Shown: positions 34,166 to 42,267 of the stretch, one piece after another
How positions within the stretch are numbered: the stretch's first letter is position 1
How the letters are laid out: each line of letters opens with the position of its first letter
Assembly: GCA_038121105.1 (NCBI GenBank)
Contig: JAYONB010000006.1
Span: 124,001-188,000 of the forward strand
Source of the DNA: CALJDF01 sp038121105
Lineage (GTDB): Bacteria; Pseudomonadota; Alphaproteobacteria; SHVP01
DNA length: 64,000 bases
Reading direction: 5' to 3'
Notes under the pieces: model-generated
Databases searched by the model: none
The model's input: the letters and a program-made list of their open reading frames with translations, nothing else
What the model was told of the DNA's origin: nothing
Translations under genes and position numbers: made by a program

Positions 34166-35052
34166 TTGCCGGTCGCCTTCCGACGCGGATCCAACAGATC
34201 CTGCAGCCCGTCGCCCAAGAGGTTGAAGCCGAGCACGATTCCGACCAGCGCAAGACCCGGAAATAGTGCGACCCACCATTCGCCACTGATGATGAACTCG
34301 GCGCCCTGGCGGATCATTGCGCCCCACTCAGGCGTGGGCGCCTGAATGCCGACGCCGATGAACGCGAGCGTGGCGCTAATGCGGACCGCCCAGGCCATGC
34401 GCACCGCGATCATGGCGGTGGAGCCACGGATCGCGTTAGGCAAAAGGTGAACAAAAAGAATGCGCCAGGTCGGGTTGCCGGCGGCCACGGCCGAGTCGAC
34501 AAAGCCGCTGGAGCGCAGGGCCAACACCTCGGAACGGACCAAGCGGGTGAAGATCGGCGCATCAAGGAAGCCGATGACCAGCACCACGTTGACCAGCGAT
34601 TGGCCGGTGGCGGCGACCACCGCGAGGGCCAAGACGATGGACGGAAATGAGCGCACGACATCCATAGTGCGGAGCACGACTTCGTCGATCATCCCGCCCT
34701 TGTAACCGGCGATAAGGCCCAGCGGCACGCCGATCACCAACATGATGATGGCCGACGGCACAGCGATCCCGAAGGCAAAGCGCGCCCCGTGCATCACGCG
34801 GCTGAAGACATCCATACCGTTGCCGTCCGACCCGAACCAGAATTCGGGTCCCGGCGGAAATAAGACCTTGCTCGAGAACGTTTCGATCGCGCCAAAGGGC
34901 GATATCACGTTGGCGAAGACCGCAACAAAGGCGAAGATCACGACGATCAAGAAACCGATCGCAAAGGTCGGGCTGCGGCGCGTGACACCGAGAATGCGCC
35001 CGGTCCAAGTGAAGCCGGGTTCCGCGGATGAGGTGGCGGCAATATCGGTCAT
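34162..35052 (-). CDS. ABC importer permease (DppC-like)
   Basis: 296-residue inner-membrane protein. One N-terminal helix (FAIGFLIVVIFAFVAVFANV) is followed by a periplasmic loop and five helices of the binding-protein-dependent permease domain. The coupling EAA loop reads DSAVAAGNPTWRILFVHLLPNAI. The periplasmic segment FWFGSDGNGMDVFSRVMHGAR is the conserved DppC hallmark. It overlaps its DppB-like partner and the DppD-like ATPase by 4 bases each. Confidence 0.93.
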   Translation of the reverse strand: MTDIAATSSAEPGFTWTGRILGVTRRSPTFAIGFLIVVIFAFVAVFANVISPFGAIETFSSKVLFPPGPEFWFGSDGNGMDVFSRVMHGARFAFGIAVPSAIIMLVIGVPLGLIAGYKGGMIDEVVLRTMDVVRSFPSIVLALAVVAATGQSLVNVVLVIGFLDAPIFTRLVRSEVLALRSSGFVDSAVAAGNPTWRILFVHLLPNAIRGSTAMIAVRMAWAVRISATLAFIGVGIQAPTPEWGAMIRQGAEFIISGEWWVALFPGLALVGIVLGFNLLGDGLQDLLDPRRKATGK

Positions 35053-36065
35053 GGTCGCAACGTCGCGCGCGGTTCGAGGAGTAAGACCAACACGTCAATC
35101 ACGATAAAGACGGCAACCGAAAACAGCGCAAGGACCAGCACGTAGCCCTGCACGGCAGCGAAGTCGCCCGTGAGGATGGCGTTCAACCCCCACTGCCCGA
35201 GACCGCCCCACGCAAAGATAAGCTCGATCAAAGAGACGGCGGCAAGCAGCCCGGTGAGTTCGGTGCCGATAAACGTGAGAACCGGAGTAATGGAATTGCG
35301 CAGGGCGATGCGTCGGACCGTTCGCGGCCGCAAGCCTTGCGACCTGGCGTAGCGCACGTAGTCGCTATTCAGAACTTCGAGCGAGATCGCACGAGTGTGT
35401 TTGATGATAGGCGCGGCAACGATGATGGAGAACAAAATAACCGGCAACGCAAGCTGGCTCGCCGCGGTCCAGGCAGTGGACCATTGCCCCGTCAGCAAGC
35501 TGTCGACGAGGTAGCTGCCGGTAATATCGCGCGGTGGGAAGGTTGCGAGGTCAAGCCGACCCAAAGGGGGTGGCGCCCAGCGCAAAAGGAAAAAGAAGAC
35601 GAAGATCGACATCAAGGCGATCCAGTAGGTCGGCACGGAGAAGCCGAAGAGCGAGACAAATCGACTGACCTGATCGAAGAGCTTGTTCGGTCTTTGTGCC
35701 GCACGCAGGCCGACGGGGACGCCGACAAGGGCGCCGAGCAGGACGGCCGACAAGAGAAGTTCAAGACTGGCCGGCAGGCGGTTGCGGATTTCGTCCGCGA
35801 CCCGCTCGCTGGACTGCCAGGATTCGCCGAGGTCGCCGGTGGCGAGCTTGCCGACATAGATGCCGAACTGAACGAAGAAGGGCTGGTCGAGACCGAGCTC
35901 GCGCTCGATTTCGGCCAACGCCGCTTCGTCGGCCATCGGCCCGGCGAGCATGGCCACAGGGTCCTGCTCGCCGATCCGAAGCAACATGAACGTCAAGAAG
36001 GTGATGCCCAATAGAATGGGCACCACCATCAAGAGTCGCCGCCTAAAGAATTGGCGGAGTGTCAT
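35049..36065 (-). CDS. ABC importer permease (DppB-like)
   Basis: 338-residue inner-membrane protein with the DppB N-terminal helix (LLMVVPILLGITFLTFMLLRI), a long periplasmic loop containing AEIERELGLDQPFFVQF, and five further helices. The EAA loop reads RYARSQGLRPRTVRRIALRNSI. It follows the solute-binding protein after 34 bases and pairs with the DppC-like permease. Domain order and sizes match peptide, nickel and opine importers, and the substrate cannot be fixed from this. Confidence 0.92.
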   Translation of the reverse strand: MTLRQFFRRRLLMVVPILLGITFLTFMLLRIGEQDPVAMLAGPMADEAALAEIERELGLDQPFFVQFGIYVGKLATGDLGESWQSSERVADEIRNRLPASLELLLSAVLLGALVGVPVGLRAAQRPNKLFDQVSRFVSLFGFSVPTYWIALMSIFVFFFLLRWAPPPLGRLDLATFPPRDITGSYLVDSLLTGQWSTAWTAASQLALPVILFSIIVAAPIIKHTRAISLEVLNSDYVRYARSQGLRPRTVRRIALRNSITPVLTFIGTELTGLLAAVSLIELIFAWGGLGQWGLNAILTGDFAAVQGYVLVLALFSVAVFIVIDVLVLLLEPRATLRP

Positions 36066-36099
36066 CCCTGAGGACTGAAACTAGGAGGTACGAGACCCC

Positions 36100-37695
36100 T
36101 TAGCTGCCGTCACACCTCAGGTGTTTCCAGACCAAGCGGTCATGCTGATGCCACAACCACCCGTTGATGCACGGCACGGTGACCGCATAGGTCTTCGGGA
36201 AGTGCGTAACAACGAAGGTTGCGTCGTCGGCATGGATCTTCTGCGCCTTATGAGCGAGCTCAACCCGTTTGTTGTGGTCGGTCTCGGCAATCAACGCATC
36301 CACGGCCGCATCGAATTGGTCGCTCTTGTAGTCGTTGACGTTCGACGACCCCTTTTGGTGGGCCGACAGGTAGAACGCATAGCCCGGCGCCAGCACGAAG
36401 GCGTTGGCGAGATGCGGGAAGAACGGCAGGTCACGCTTGCCGGGGCGACGACGCGAGTTCATTTCCGCTTTCGGAATCCGCTTGAGGGCTAGGTTCACGC
36501 CCACTTTGGCAAGCGCGTCCTTGGCCTGGATCGCCAGGGGTTCTTCCCACCACCAGTTGTCGGTGTATTCCAACTCGATGTCGAGACCGTTCCCGTGTCC
36601 CGCTTCGCTAAGCAGCGCGCGGGCTTTGTCCAGGTCCTGGTTCGCCATGTGCGACGCGGTGTGGAAGTCGCCGAAGGCCGGGGCCAAGATCGAGTCGGCG
36701 CGTTCGCCCAGGCCACGGAAAACGGCTTCGCCGATGGCGTCGTAGTCCATTGCGTGGATGATGGCCTGACGCACCCGGATGTCGTCGAACGGCGGGAAGT
36801 TCGGGTTCATCCGCAGCGTCGCCATGCCGGTGCCGGGCACGCTGTCGACTTTGACGTTGGGGTCTTTGCTGAGGTCGACCAACTGCTGGATCGGCATTTG
36901 ATCGGCCCAGTGGACCTGGCCGCTCTTGACCAAAGCCGCACGGCTGGCCGCCGACGGAATTTCACGGAAGACCACGCGATTGAAGTGAGGCTCGTCCGAG
37001 AAATAGTTCTTGTTCAGCGTGAAGACCGCGCCCTCGCCGGGACGTACCGACTCGACATGATAGGGCCCGAAGCCTGCGGTGTTCTTGGCCATCCATTTGG
37101 TGGCCCATTTGTCGTCGTCGGTCGCGAACTGTTTGATGTGCTTGGAGTCGACAAGAGCCGGGAACACGGTTGTGAGAATGCGCGGGAAGATCGCGTTCGG
37201 GGTCGTCAGCGTGAACGTGACCTCGTCGTCTGCCGTCGCCTCGACCGAGCCGACGCGACCGACGGTGCGCATGAAGTTGCCGGTCCGTTTGCGATCGGCC
37301 GCCATCTCCCAAGAATAGGCGACATCGTGCGCGGACAGTTCGTTGCCGAACGGGCTCTTGACGCCCGGACGGATCTTGAAGGTGATCACACGACCACCGT
37401 CACGAATGTCCCAGCTGCTCGCCATGTGCGGCTCGACGTTGGCCGAATCGATGACCTCCCGACCCGTCGAGTCGGTAACGATGGAGTGTTTGGTCAAGTT
37501 CTCATAGACGTTGACTGCGGACTCGAGCATGCCAGCCTGCCAGTTGTCGGAATCGAAGCTGGCCGGGGTGGCGGTATAGGCAAAGATAAATGTGCGATCC
37601 GCAGCTTGGGCAGCAGTGCCCAGCAGCGCCGTGCTTGCGCCGAGCGCAATCGCCGTGGCGAGCGCGCGCGGACGGAACTTGTCTGTCTGTTTCAT
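36100..37695 (-). CDS. Family 5 extracellular solute-binding protein of the ABC importer
   Basis: 531 residues. An N-terminal signal peptide (ALATAIALGASTALLGTAAQA, cleavage near residue 32) precedes a mature protein of the DppA/OppA class: DRTFIFAYTATPASFDSDN, VITFKIRPGVKSPFGNELSAHDV, GFGPYHVESVRPGE and RIPKAEMNSRR. These proteins capture peptides, opines, nickel chelates, glutathione or aromatic conjugates in the periplasm. First gene of the operon; GGGAGGAACCT stands before the ATG. A sigma-70-like promoter (37747-37775) and a LysR-type site lie upstream. Confidence 0.92.
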   Translation of the reverse strand: MKQTDKFRPRALATAIALGASTALLGTAAQAADRTFIFAYTATPASFDSDNWQAGMLESAVNVYENLTKHSIVTDSTGREVIDSANVEPHMASSWDIRDGGRVITFKIRPGVKSPFGNELSAHDVAYSWEMAADRKRTGNFMRTVGRVGSVEATADDEVTFTLTTPNAIFPRILTTVFPALVDSKHIKQFATDDDKWATKWMAKNTAGFGPYHVESVRPGEGAVFTLNKNYFSDEPHFNRVVFREIPSAASRAALVKSGQVHWADQMPIQQLVDLSKDPNVKVDSVPGTGMATLRMNPNFPPFDDIRVRQAIIHAMDYDAIGEAVFRGLGERADSILAPAFGDFHTASHMANQDLDKARALLSEAGHGNGLDIELEYTDNWWWEEPLAIQAKDALAKVGVNLALKRIPKAEMNSRRRPGKRDLPFFPHLANAFVLAPGYAFYLSAHQKGSSNVNDYKSDQFDAAVDALIAETDHNKRVELAHKAQKIHADDATFVVTHFPKTYAVTVPCINGWLWHQHDRLVWKHLRCDGS

Positions 37696-37746
37696 AGGTT
37701 CCTCCCTTTATGTCGCGCTTCGCCCGAAGGACGTGCGCTTGGGCCG

Positions 37747-37775
37747 ATAAGACAAGGCGCGCGGTCCATTGACAA
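37747..37775 (-). promoter_or_regulatory. Putative sigma-70 promoter of the 12-kb ABC/ligase operon
   Basis: On the minus strand, TTGTCA (37770-37775) is followed by a 17-base spacer and TCTTAT (37747-37752), matching 5 of 6 and 4 of 6 consensus bases. Transcription would start near 37740, 45 bases ahead of the solute-binding protein ATG. Confidence 0.5.
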
Positions 37776-37796
37776 CCAAGGAATTTACCCCCCACA

Positions 37797-37812
37797 GTTA
37801 AGCAAAACTAAC
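37797..37812. promoter_or_regulatory. Putative LysR-type regulator binding site GTTA-N8-TAAC
   Basis: An inverted repeat with the partly conserved T-N11-A spacing is centred about 65 bases upstream of the predicted operon start, the classic position of the LysR recognition site, and 17 bases before the LysR ATG, where it would also permit autoregulation. Confidence 0.48.
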
Positions 37813-37828
37813 GCATGAGAGTCCCACG

Positions 37829-38755
37829 ATGCCACGCGAACTTCCCCCGCTTAACGCAGTACGGGCATTCGAGGCTGCCGCACGCAACCTAAGCATGGCG
37901 CTGGCGGCGCGCGAATTGGGTGTTTCGGCTGGCGCCGTCAGCCAGCAGGTGCGCCAGCTCGAGGACTATTTCGAAACCCGCTTGTTCCTGCGCGAAACCC
38001 GCAAGATTTCTCTGACCTCGGCGGGACAGGCCTGTCTGCCGGCGTTGACCGAGGGCTTGGATCGGATCGAAGAAGCAGTGCGCCGATTAACCCAGGCGCA
38101 AAAACCGGGCCGCGTAACCGTCAGCGTCGAGACCTCGTTTGCCGAGCGTTGGCTGATCCCACGCCTGACCCAATTCAATCAGGTCTATCCCGAAATCGTC
38201 GTCGAGTTGGTCGGGCGCCCCATCGACCCCGAAACGATGGCGTACAAAACGAATATCGCCATCGCCTACGGGCCCCGTCGCTATCAAGGCTTGATCGTCG
38301 AACGGATCATGGAAGAGGGCATCTTTCCGGTGTGCAGTCCGGCCTTTGCGGCGCGACATCGACTGAAACACCCGACCGATTTGCGCGGCATCCCCCTCCT
38401 CCACGACGATACGATGGGCGGCAACGCCTGGTTCCCCGATTGGCAAGACTGGCTGACCGCGCAAGGCGTGCACGACATCGACACCGCAGGGGGGCACCGC
38501 TTCACGGTTGCCGGCATGGCGCTCGAATCGGGGCGCCAGGGCCAAGGCATCGTGTTGGGTCGGGGCGCTTTAGTCGAACGCGACCTTGCGTCGGAGACAT
38601 TGACCGCACCGTTCGGCACCGAAGGCGGCCCGTCGTTCGACTATTACACGGTCGGGCTTCAGGCCGCCCTTGAGCTGCCGCAGGTGGCGTTGTTTCGCGA
38701 CTGGCTGATGGAAGAAGGATCGAAAACGCACGCCGTGGTGCGCCTAGCCAGTTAG
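37829..38755 (+). CDS. LysR-type transcriptional regulator (GcvA-like), divergent from the ABC operon
   Basis: 308 residues. The N-terminal winged helix-turn-helix (LPPLNAVRAFEAAARNLSMALAARELGVSAGAVSQQVRQLE, about 4-45) is of the GcvA type; a linker helix and periplasmic-binding-protein-like inducer domain (about 90-300) follow. It is divergent from the solute-binding protein gene across 133 bases, so it is the likely inducer-responsive regulator of that operon. Its stop overlaps the stop of the convergent acyl-CoA ligase by 4 bases (TTAG), leaving no room for a terminator. Confidence 0.92.
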   Translation: MPRELPPLNAVRAFEAAARNLSMALAARELGVSAGAVSQQVRQLEDYFETRLFLRETRKISLTSAGQACLPALTEGLDRIEEAVRRLTQAQKPGRVTVSVETSFAERWLIPRLTQFNQVYPEIVVELVGRPIDPETMAYKTNIAIAYGPRRYQGLIVERIMEEGIFPVCSPAFAARHRLKHPTDLRGIPLLHDDTMGGNAWFPDWQDWLTAQGVHDIDTAGGHRFTVAGMALESGRQGQGIVLGRGALVERDLASETLTAPFGTEGGPSFDYYTVGLQAALELPQVALFRDWLMEEGSKTHAVVRLAS

Positions 38756-40227
38756 GTCTGCGCCGGCAAACGTTCGACCAGATCGTTCTTGAGGACCTTT
38801 CCTTGCGCGCTTTTGGGCAGGTCGTCGATGAAGAAGACCGCTTTGGGCACTTTGTAGGGCGCGAGCGCGCCACGGCAATAGGCGATCAATGCTTCGGCAT
38901 CGGCCTCGCCCTCGGCGACGACAAAGGCGGCGACTTCCTCGCCCAACTCGGGCGAAGGCCACGCCACCACGGCGGCGTCATGCACGGTCTCATGCTTGCA
39001 CAACAGATCTTCGATCTCGGCGGGGTAAATGTTGATACCGCCGCGAATGATCATGTCTTTGACCCGACCGACGACGTAGAGATAGCCCTCATCGTCGACT
39101 TTGCCGAGATCGCCGGTGTAGTACCAACCGTCGCGGAACGATTTTTTGGTTTCTTCTTCGTTGTTGTAGAAGCCGTCGGGCAGCCACGGCGCGCGCTGGC
39201 GAATGCGGCCGACCATGCCGGCATCAAGCGGCGCGTCGTTCTCGTCGACGACCTGAAATTCGTTACGGTAGGCGGCGCGCCCAACCGAAGCCGCCTTCTC
39301 TTGCGGATCGTTGGGGGCGAGGAGCGCAACGCCGCCGCCCTCGGTGGAACTGAATAGATTGACGAAATAGGGGCACAGATCGCGTTTGATCGCTTCGCGC
39401 TCGTCGCCATGCAGGATCGACCCGCTGGAAATCAGCATCCGCAAGTTCGGGAACAGCAACGATTTGCCATCGGCGATCGCAAGCATGCGGCGAAATAGCG
39501 TCGGCACCAGAAAGAGCGTGGTGATGCCCAGGGTATTGACCGCTTTCGCGAGTTCTTCCGCCTTGTAGGGCGGGGGGTGCATCACCACGGTCGCACCGAA
39601 AAAGAGATTGGAGATCGTAAAGCCGCGACCGCCGCCGAAATAAAGCGGCGTGGCCAGAATGTTGCGGTCGTGTTCGTTAAACCCGAGATCGACGGTTTGC
39701 GACAAGAACCGCAAGACCATTTGCCGGTGGGTAACCAGCGGCCCCTTGGGAATGCCGGTGGTGCCCGACGACAGCGAGAGCCACAGCGGATCATCGATGT
39801 TGTTGGGGAAATTGCCGTCGGTCCCCTGCCCTGCAACGGCGTCGTGCCATGAATCGTCAATGCACAGCGTGCGCACGCCTTCGACCGGGCTTTCGGCAAT
39901 GACGGCCGTGGCGCCGAAAAATGCCGCGATGCGGCTTTTTTCTTCCGGGGTCCAGCGGATATCCATGGGCAACAAAATCGCGCCCATGCGGAACAAGCCG
40001 AACATCAACCCGAGATGCGCAGCCGTATCGGGCATCGATAGCCCCACGATGTCGCCCGCCTTGATGCCTTGCGCAATGAGGTGATTGGCTGTGCGCCGCA
40101 TCAAGGTTTCGAAGGCCGCATAGGTGATGACGTTGCCATCGCGCTCGATAAGCGCAGGGTGCGCTGGGCGCCGCCCGGCATTGTGCGAGATCGCGTCGGC
40201 GATATGCAGCAGGGTATCGCGCGCCAT
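38752..40227 (-). CDS. AMP-dependent acyl-CoA ligase (operon 2)
   Basis: 491 residues. P-loop LSSGTTGIPKGPLVTH near residue 152, NLFSSTEGGGVALL near 285, hinge YLYVVGRVKDMIIRGGINIYPAEIED near 392 and catalytic lysine in KSAQGKVLKNDL. Last gene of the TAXI-TRAP operon, starting 2 bases after the amidohydrolase stop. Together with that amidohydrolase it repeats the enzyme pair of operon 1 (28758-30335 and 31193-32128). The ATG at 40227 is set by homology (MARDTLLHIADAI); longer open frame above it lies inside the amidohydrolase gene. Confidence 0.88.
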   Translation of the reverse strand: MARDTLLHIADAISHNAGRRPAHPALIERDGNVITYAAFETLMRRTANHLIAQGIKAGDIVGLSMPDTAAHLGLMFGLFRMGAILLPMDIRWTPEEKSRIAAFFGATAVIAESPVEGVRTLCIDDSWHDAVAGQGTDGNFPNNIDDPLWLSLSSGTTGIPKGPLVTHRQMVLRFLSQTVDLGFNEHDRNILATPLYFGGGRGFTISNLFFGATVVMHPPPYKAEELAKAVNTLGITTLFLVPTLFRRMLAIADGKSLLFPNLRMLISSGSILHGDEREAIKRDLCPYFVNLFSSTEGGGVALLAPNDPQEKAASVGRAAYRNEFQVVDENDAPLDAGMVGRIRQRAPWLPDGFYNNEEETKKSFRDGWYYTGDLGKVDDEGYLYVVGRVKDMIIRGGINIYPAEIEDLLCKHETVHDAAVVAWPSPELGEEVAAFVVAEGEADAEALIAYCRGALAPYKVPKAVFFIDDLPKSAQGKVLKNDLVERLPAQT

Positions 40228-40229
40228 GG

Positions 40230-41090
40230 CTAGAGCTTGTAGATGCGCGCGGTGTTGTCGCGCAGGAAGAGTTTGAGCGACTCGGGACGCAGGCCGAGAT
40301 CTTCGATTTCTTTGCGTGTGCGTTCGAAGTCGAGCACCGGGAAGTCGGTACCGAAGATGACTTTGTGTTTGCCGTAGGTGTTGATGTAGTGGACGAATTC
40401 CTGCGGCCAGTATTTCGGCCCATGCGCGTCGGAGCCGATGTAGATGTTGGGGTGTTTCCACGCCATCGCGATCATTTCGCTGGCCCAGGGAATGCCGACG
40501 TGGATTCCGACCAGAACCAATTCCGGGAAATCGCAGGCGACATCGTCCAACAGGATCGGTCGACCGGTGCTGCGCAAGCGCCGCTCTGGGTTGTAGACCA
40601 GCGATTGGCCGACCTGCATCTGGATCGGAATATCGAGCTCGACGCACTTGGCGTAGAACGGATATACGCGTGCATGGTTGATCGGCATGTCGAACCAATG
40701 GGGATACCAGTGGGCGCCGATGAACCCAAGATCGTTGACCGCGCGCTCAAGCTCCTTCACCCCTTTCATGCCCTGGGTCGGGTCGATCCCGGCGAGCCCC
40801 TTGAAGCGATCGGGATGCGCCTTTACGGCGTCAGCGACCATCTCGTAGGGAATGTAGGAACTTCCCGGCAAGCCCATTTGTCCGCTTTTGTTGGCGATCA
40901 AGAACGAGACCTCGATGCCGGCGGCGTCCATACGGCGCAGCATTTCGTCATGAGAGATGCCGGTATAGGTGCTCTGATCGACCCCGATCTTGCCGGTAAA
41001 GAACTCCTTGTTTGAGTCCGGGCGGAGCGCATTAGCTTCGTCGGTCCAGATGTTGACGACCGCGTCGATGGCTTTGATGTCGTAGCTCAT
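40230..41090 (-). CDS. Amidohydrolase-2 family protein, paralogue 2 (altered metal motif)
   Basis: 286 residues, clearly paralogous to the protein at 31193-32128 across its whole length: GAHWYPHWFDMPINHARVYPFYAKC, LVLVGIHVGIPWASEM, VIFGTDFPVLD. The first barrel strand again lacks the HxH pair (AIDAVVNIWTDE: Val11 and Asn13). It lacks the C-terminal Lys-rich tail of paralogue 1. Conservation of the same substitutions in both copies argues for a real subfamily with different chemistry rather than decay. It lies between an acyl-CoA dehydrogenase and an acyl-CoA ligase. Confidence 0.84.
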   Translation of the reverse strand: MSYDIKAIDAVVNIWTDEANALRPDSNKEFFTGKIGVDQSTYTGISHDEMLRRMDAAGIEVSFLIANKSGQMGLPGSSYIPYEMVADAVKAHPDRFKGLAGIDPTQGMKGVKELERAVNDLGFIGAHWYPHWFDMPINHARVYPFYAKCVELDIPIQMQVGQSLVYNPERRLRSTGRPILLDDVACDFPELVLVGIHVGIPWASEMIAMAWKHPNIYIGSDAHGPKYWPQEFVHYINTYGKHKVIFGTDFPVLDFERTRKEIEDLGLRPESLKLFLRDNTARIYKL

Positions 41091-41113
41091 GCTTTTTTTC
41101 CTTTGTTGGGCGC

Positions 41114-42256
41114 CTAGAGACCGGCTTCGCGCGCAATGATGTCGCGTTGAATTTCGTTGGCGCCTTCGCCGAACGTGTAGAGGCGCGAGTCGCGCCAAAG
41201 GCGCTGCATGTCGCTTTCGATGGCGTAGCCCGCGCTCGCGAGCAACTGCATCCCGTGATGGGTGACGTATTGCAGACATTCCGAGGCGACCATTTTGGCC
41301 TGCGCGGCTTCTTTGCGGCAGCGCGCGCCTTGATCGACCAACCAGGCGAGGTGATAGAGGATGAAGCGCGCTTGGTCGACGCGGGTTTGCATGTCGGCGA
41401 TTCGGTGGGCGACCGCCTGGAACTTACCGAGCGGCCGGCCGAATTGTTCGCGTTCTTTGACATGGGCGACCGCGATATCGACGGCGCGCTGCGACTGGCC
41501 GATGGCATTGGCGGCTTGGCCGGAGCGGCTGTATTGCAACGTCGACATCAAATGCTTGAAGCCGTCGCCTTCGTCGCCGAGCAAGCCTTCTTCGGGCACA
41601 AAGACGTCCTCGAAGGCGATATCCCAGGAGGACAGACAGTTGTTGCCGACCTTTGCGAGCGGCGTCATATGGATGCCCTCGGCGCCGCGCGGGACCAGCA
41701 GCATCGAGATACCCCTGTTTCCCGTCGATCCTTCGGTAGTGCGACACGCGGTGACGATGTAGTCGGCTTGGTCGGCGCTGCTGATCCAGGTCTTGCGCCC
41801 ATTGACGATCCAGCCCCCGTCGCCACGACGCGCGCGGGTGATCAGCGCGCCGGCATCGGTGCCGGCACCGGGTTCGGTGAGGCCGAGCGAAAAGCGCAAC
41901 TCGCCGGCGATGATCTTCGGCAGCAGCGTTTCGCGCTGTCGTTCCGAGCCATAGGTGTAGATCGACATACCGCCGAACCCGAGCGTGGTACCCAACAACG
42001 ACGCGGCCATCGCCGCGTGGTACCCGAGCCGTTCGTGCGCCACGGCCACGGTCTGCCACGCGCCGCCGAGTCCGCCATACGTCTCGGGAAACGGGATCGC
42101 GAGCAACCCAAGGTCGGCATAGTGCTTAAGCAAGAAGTCGGGCGGCTCATGCGCTTGATCGCGACGGCGTACTTCTTCGGGCGGCAAATGCAGCGCGATC
42201 ATTTTGTCGACTGAGTCGAGAAGCGCGCGCTGTTCGTCGGTGAGGCCGAAGTCCAT
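41114..42256 (-). CDS. Acyl-CoA dehydrogenase
   Basis: 380 residues with the standard three-part fold: MDFGLTDEQRALLDSV, the FAD/substrate segment RFSLGLTEPGAGTDAGAL, WIVNGRKTWISSADQADYIV, and the C-terminal helical bundle with REQFGRPLGKFQAVAHRIADMQ and the dimer/FAD loop LYTFGEGANEIQRDIIAREAGL. The glutamate in GEGANEIQ is at the catalytic position used by many short-chain dehydrogenases. It would insert a double bond into an acyl-CoA made by the operon's ligase and pass electrons to an ETF. The ATG at 42256 follows the TRAP permease stop by 11 bases. Confidence 0.9.
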   Translation of the reverse strand: MDFGLTDEQRALLDSVDKMIALHLPPEEVRRRDQAHEPPDFLLKHYADLGLLAIPFPETYGGLGGAWQTVAVAHERLGYHAAMAASLLGTTLGFGGMSIYTYGSERQRETLLPKIIAGELRFSLGLTEPGAGTDAGALITRARRGDGGWIVNGRKTWISSADQADYIVTACRTTEGSTGNRGISMLLVPRGAEGIHMTPLAKVGNNCLSSWDIAFEDVFVPEEGLLGDEGDGFKHLMSTLQYSRSGQAANAIGQSQRAVDIAVAHVKEREQFGRPLGKFQAVAHRIADMQTRVDQARFILYHLAWLVDQGARCRKEAAQAKMVASECLQYVTHHGMQLLASAGYAIESDMQRLWRDSRLYTFGEGANEIQRDIIAREAGL

Positions 42257-42267
42257 ATCCGTTCTCG

